22,519 nucleotides of DNA from CAYORM01 sp964406375 (lineage in GTDB: Bacteria; Pseudomonadota; Alphaproteobacteria; DSM-16000; Inquilinaceae): positions 1 to 22,519 of the forward strand of contig CAYORM010000044.1 in NCBI GenBank assembly GCA_964406375.1, given 5' to 3'. Under the pieces are notes generated by a model. The model saw nothing but the letters and a program-made list of their open reading frames with translations. It made no database searches and was not told the DNA's origin. Made by a program: the position numbers and the translations under genes. Below, piece by piece: positions 21,687 through 22,519 of this stretch (position 1 is its first letter; each line of letters opens with the position of its first letter).

Positions 21687-22519
21687 ATGACGAGGCGAGT
21701 GCAGACCCAGCCGAGGGTCCGGGAAGGCCTGCCCTACCCCCTCGGCGCGAGCTGGGACGGGCTGGGGGTGAACTTCGCCGTCTTCTCGGCCAATGCGACG
21801 AAGGTCGAGCTCTGCCTGTTCGACGAGAGCGGCCGACGCGAGACCGCCCGGATCGAACTGCCGGAATTCACCGACGAGGTGTGGCACGGCTACCTGCCGG
21901 ATGCGCGGCCCGGCACCCTCTACGGCTATCGCGTGCACGGACCCTACGAGCCGCAGGCGGGCCACCGCTTCAACCCGAACAAGCTGCTTCTAGACCCCTA
22001 TGCCCTGGCACTGCAGGGCGAGTTTCGCTGGCACGACGCCCTGTTCGGCTACCGGATCGGCGATCCCGAGGAGGATCTCTCCTTCGATGAGCGCGACAGC
22101 GCCCCCTACATGCCGCGCTGCCGTGTGGTCGATCCCTCCTATACCTGGGGCCGTGTGCAGCGCCCGGCGACGGCGTGGGACCGCACGGTCATCTACGAGC
22201 TGCATGTGCGCGGACAGACGATGCAGCACCCCGCCGTCGCCAAGGAGCAGCGCGGGACGATCGGCGGGCTGGGGAACCCGGCGGTGATCGCGCATCTGCG
22301 GGCGCTCGGGGTCAGCGCCGTCGAACTGATGCCGATCCACACCTTCGTCGACGACCGCCACCTGCTCGAGCGCGGCCTGTCCAATTACTGGGGCTACAAC
22401 ACGATCGGCTTCTTCGCGCCGCATCCGCGCTATCTCGGCAGCGGGCGGATCGAGGAGGTGAAGGAGACCATTGCGCGGCTGCACGATGCGGGGCTCGAGG
22501 TGATCCTCGACGTCGTCTA
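21687..22519 (+). CDS. glgX: Glycogen debranching enzyme GlgX, 5' part only
   Basis: The first 277 codons of a GH13 isoamylase-type enzyme; the window ends inside it, at the 'VILDVV' that opens conserved region I. The CBM48 domain is complete ('YPLGASWDGLGVNFAVFSAN' through 'LYGYRVHGPYEPQAGHRFNP'). 'RTVIYELHVRGQTMQHP' and 'NYWGYNTIGFFAPHPRYL' are diagnostic of GlgX/TreX. Its role is to cleave alpha-1,6 branches of glycogen to give linear maltooligosaccharides, the substrate of TreY. GGAGACGGA at 21672-21680 is a good ribosome binding site. It starts 27 bp after treY, so treZ-treY-glgX is probably one operon. Catalytic residues lie beyond the window. Confidence 0.93.
   Translation, partial: MTRRVQTQPRVREGLPYPLGASWDGLGVNFAVFSANATKVELCLFDESGRRETARIELPEFTDEVWHGYLPDARPGTLYGYRVHGPYEPQAGHRFNPNKLLLDPYALALQGEFRWHDALFGYRIGDPEEDLSFDERDSAPYMPRCRVVDPSYTWGRVQRPATAWDRTVIYELHVRGQTMQHPAVAKEQRGTIGGLGNPAVIAHLRALGVSAVELMPIHTFVDDRHLLERGLSNYWGYNTIGFFAPHPRYLGSGRIEEVKETIARLHDAGLEVILDVV

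Noticed and set aside
1..22519. CRISPR arrays, tRNA/rRNA genes, insertion sequences or prophage
   Set aside because: I saw no regularly spaced direct repeats, no tRNA-like cloverleaf with a TTCGA-type arm in intergenic DNA, and no transposase or integrase reading frame. The window looks like ordinary chromosomal backbone with accessory stress genes.

Overview
The window is high-GC DNA (roughly two-thirds G+C by eye) from an alphaproteobacterium. The strongest evidence is a complete general stress response (GSR) core that is restricted to Alphaproteobacteria: an EcfG-type ECF sigma factor, a NepR anti-sigma factor, a PhyR-type sigma-mimic response regulator and a HisKA_2/HWE-class sensor kinase. 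Several accessory families (HdeD, PRC-barrel, DUF3309, DUF2934) are also common in Rhizobiales- and Rhodospirillales-like genomes. I cannot place it to genus.

Layout. 1-347: non-coding, with an inverted pair of REP-like hairpins. 348-1329: an HdeD-like membrane protein and a DUF4242 protein. 1375-6166: a plus-strand metabolic block with cystathionine beta-synthase and a cystathionine gamma-lyase-type enzyme (4-nt overlap), an adducin-like class II aldolase family protein and a class I aminotransferase. 6178-7339: two minus-strand genes, a pyridoxamine-phosphate-oxidase-like general stress protein and a PRC-barrel protein. 7454-11488: the GSR core, with nepR (+), ecfG (-), sensor kinase (-) and phyR (+), ending in an intrinsic terminator. 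11606-14455: a large minus-strand hybrid PAS histidine kinase with two receiver domains. 14652-16931: small accessory genes, including a 53-aa membrane protein, a doubtful proline-rich ORF, a WYL-like mini-protein, an MgtC/SapB protein, a 52-aa DUF3309 protein and a DUF2934 protein. 16996-22519: the trehalose/glycogen genes treZ-treY-glgX, with glgX cut off by the window end.

How it fits together. In the known partner-switching model, stress makes the kinase phosphorylate PhyR. Phospho-PhyR then binds NepR, which frees EcfG to transcribe promoters of the form GGAAC-N16/17-CGTT. I find exact matches to that promoter directly upstream of all three core genes (nepR N17, ecfG N16, phyR N17), which implies positive autoregulation. 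One-mismatch versions precede the PRC-barrel gene, the sensor kinase, the 53-aa membrane protein and the DUF2934 gene, so much of the neighbourhood may be one stress regulon. The trehalose genes fit the osmotic/desiccation theme, but I see no EcfG promoter directly before them.

The oddest points are that nepR and ecfG are convergent rather than in one operon, and that the ATP-binding domain of the GSR-linked kinase lacks a recognisable D-x-G-x-G box.
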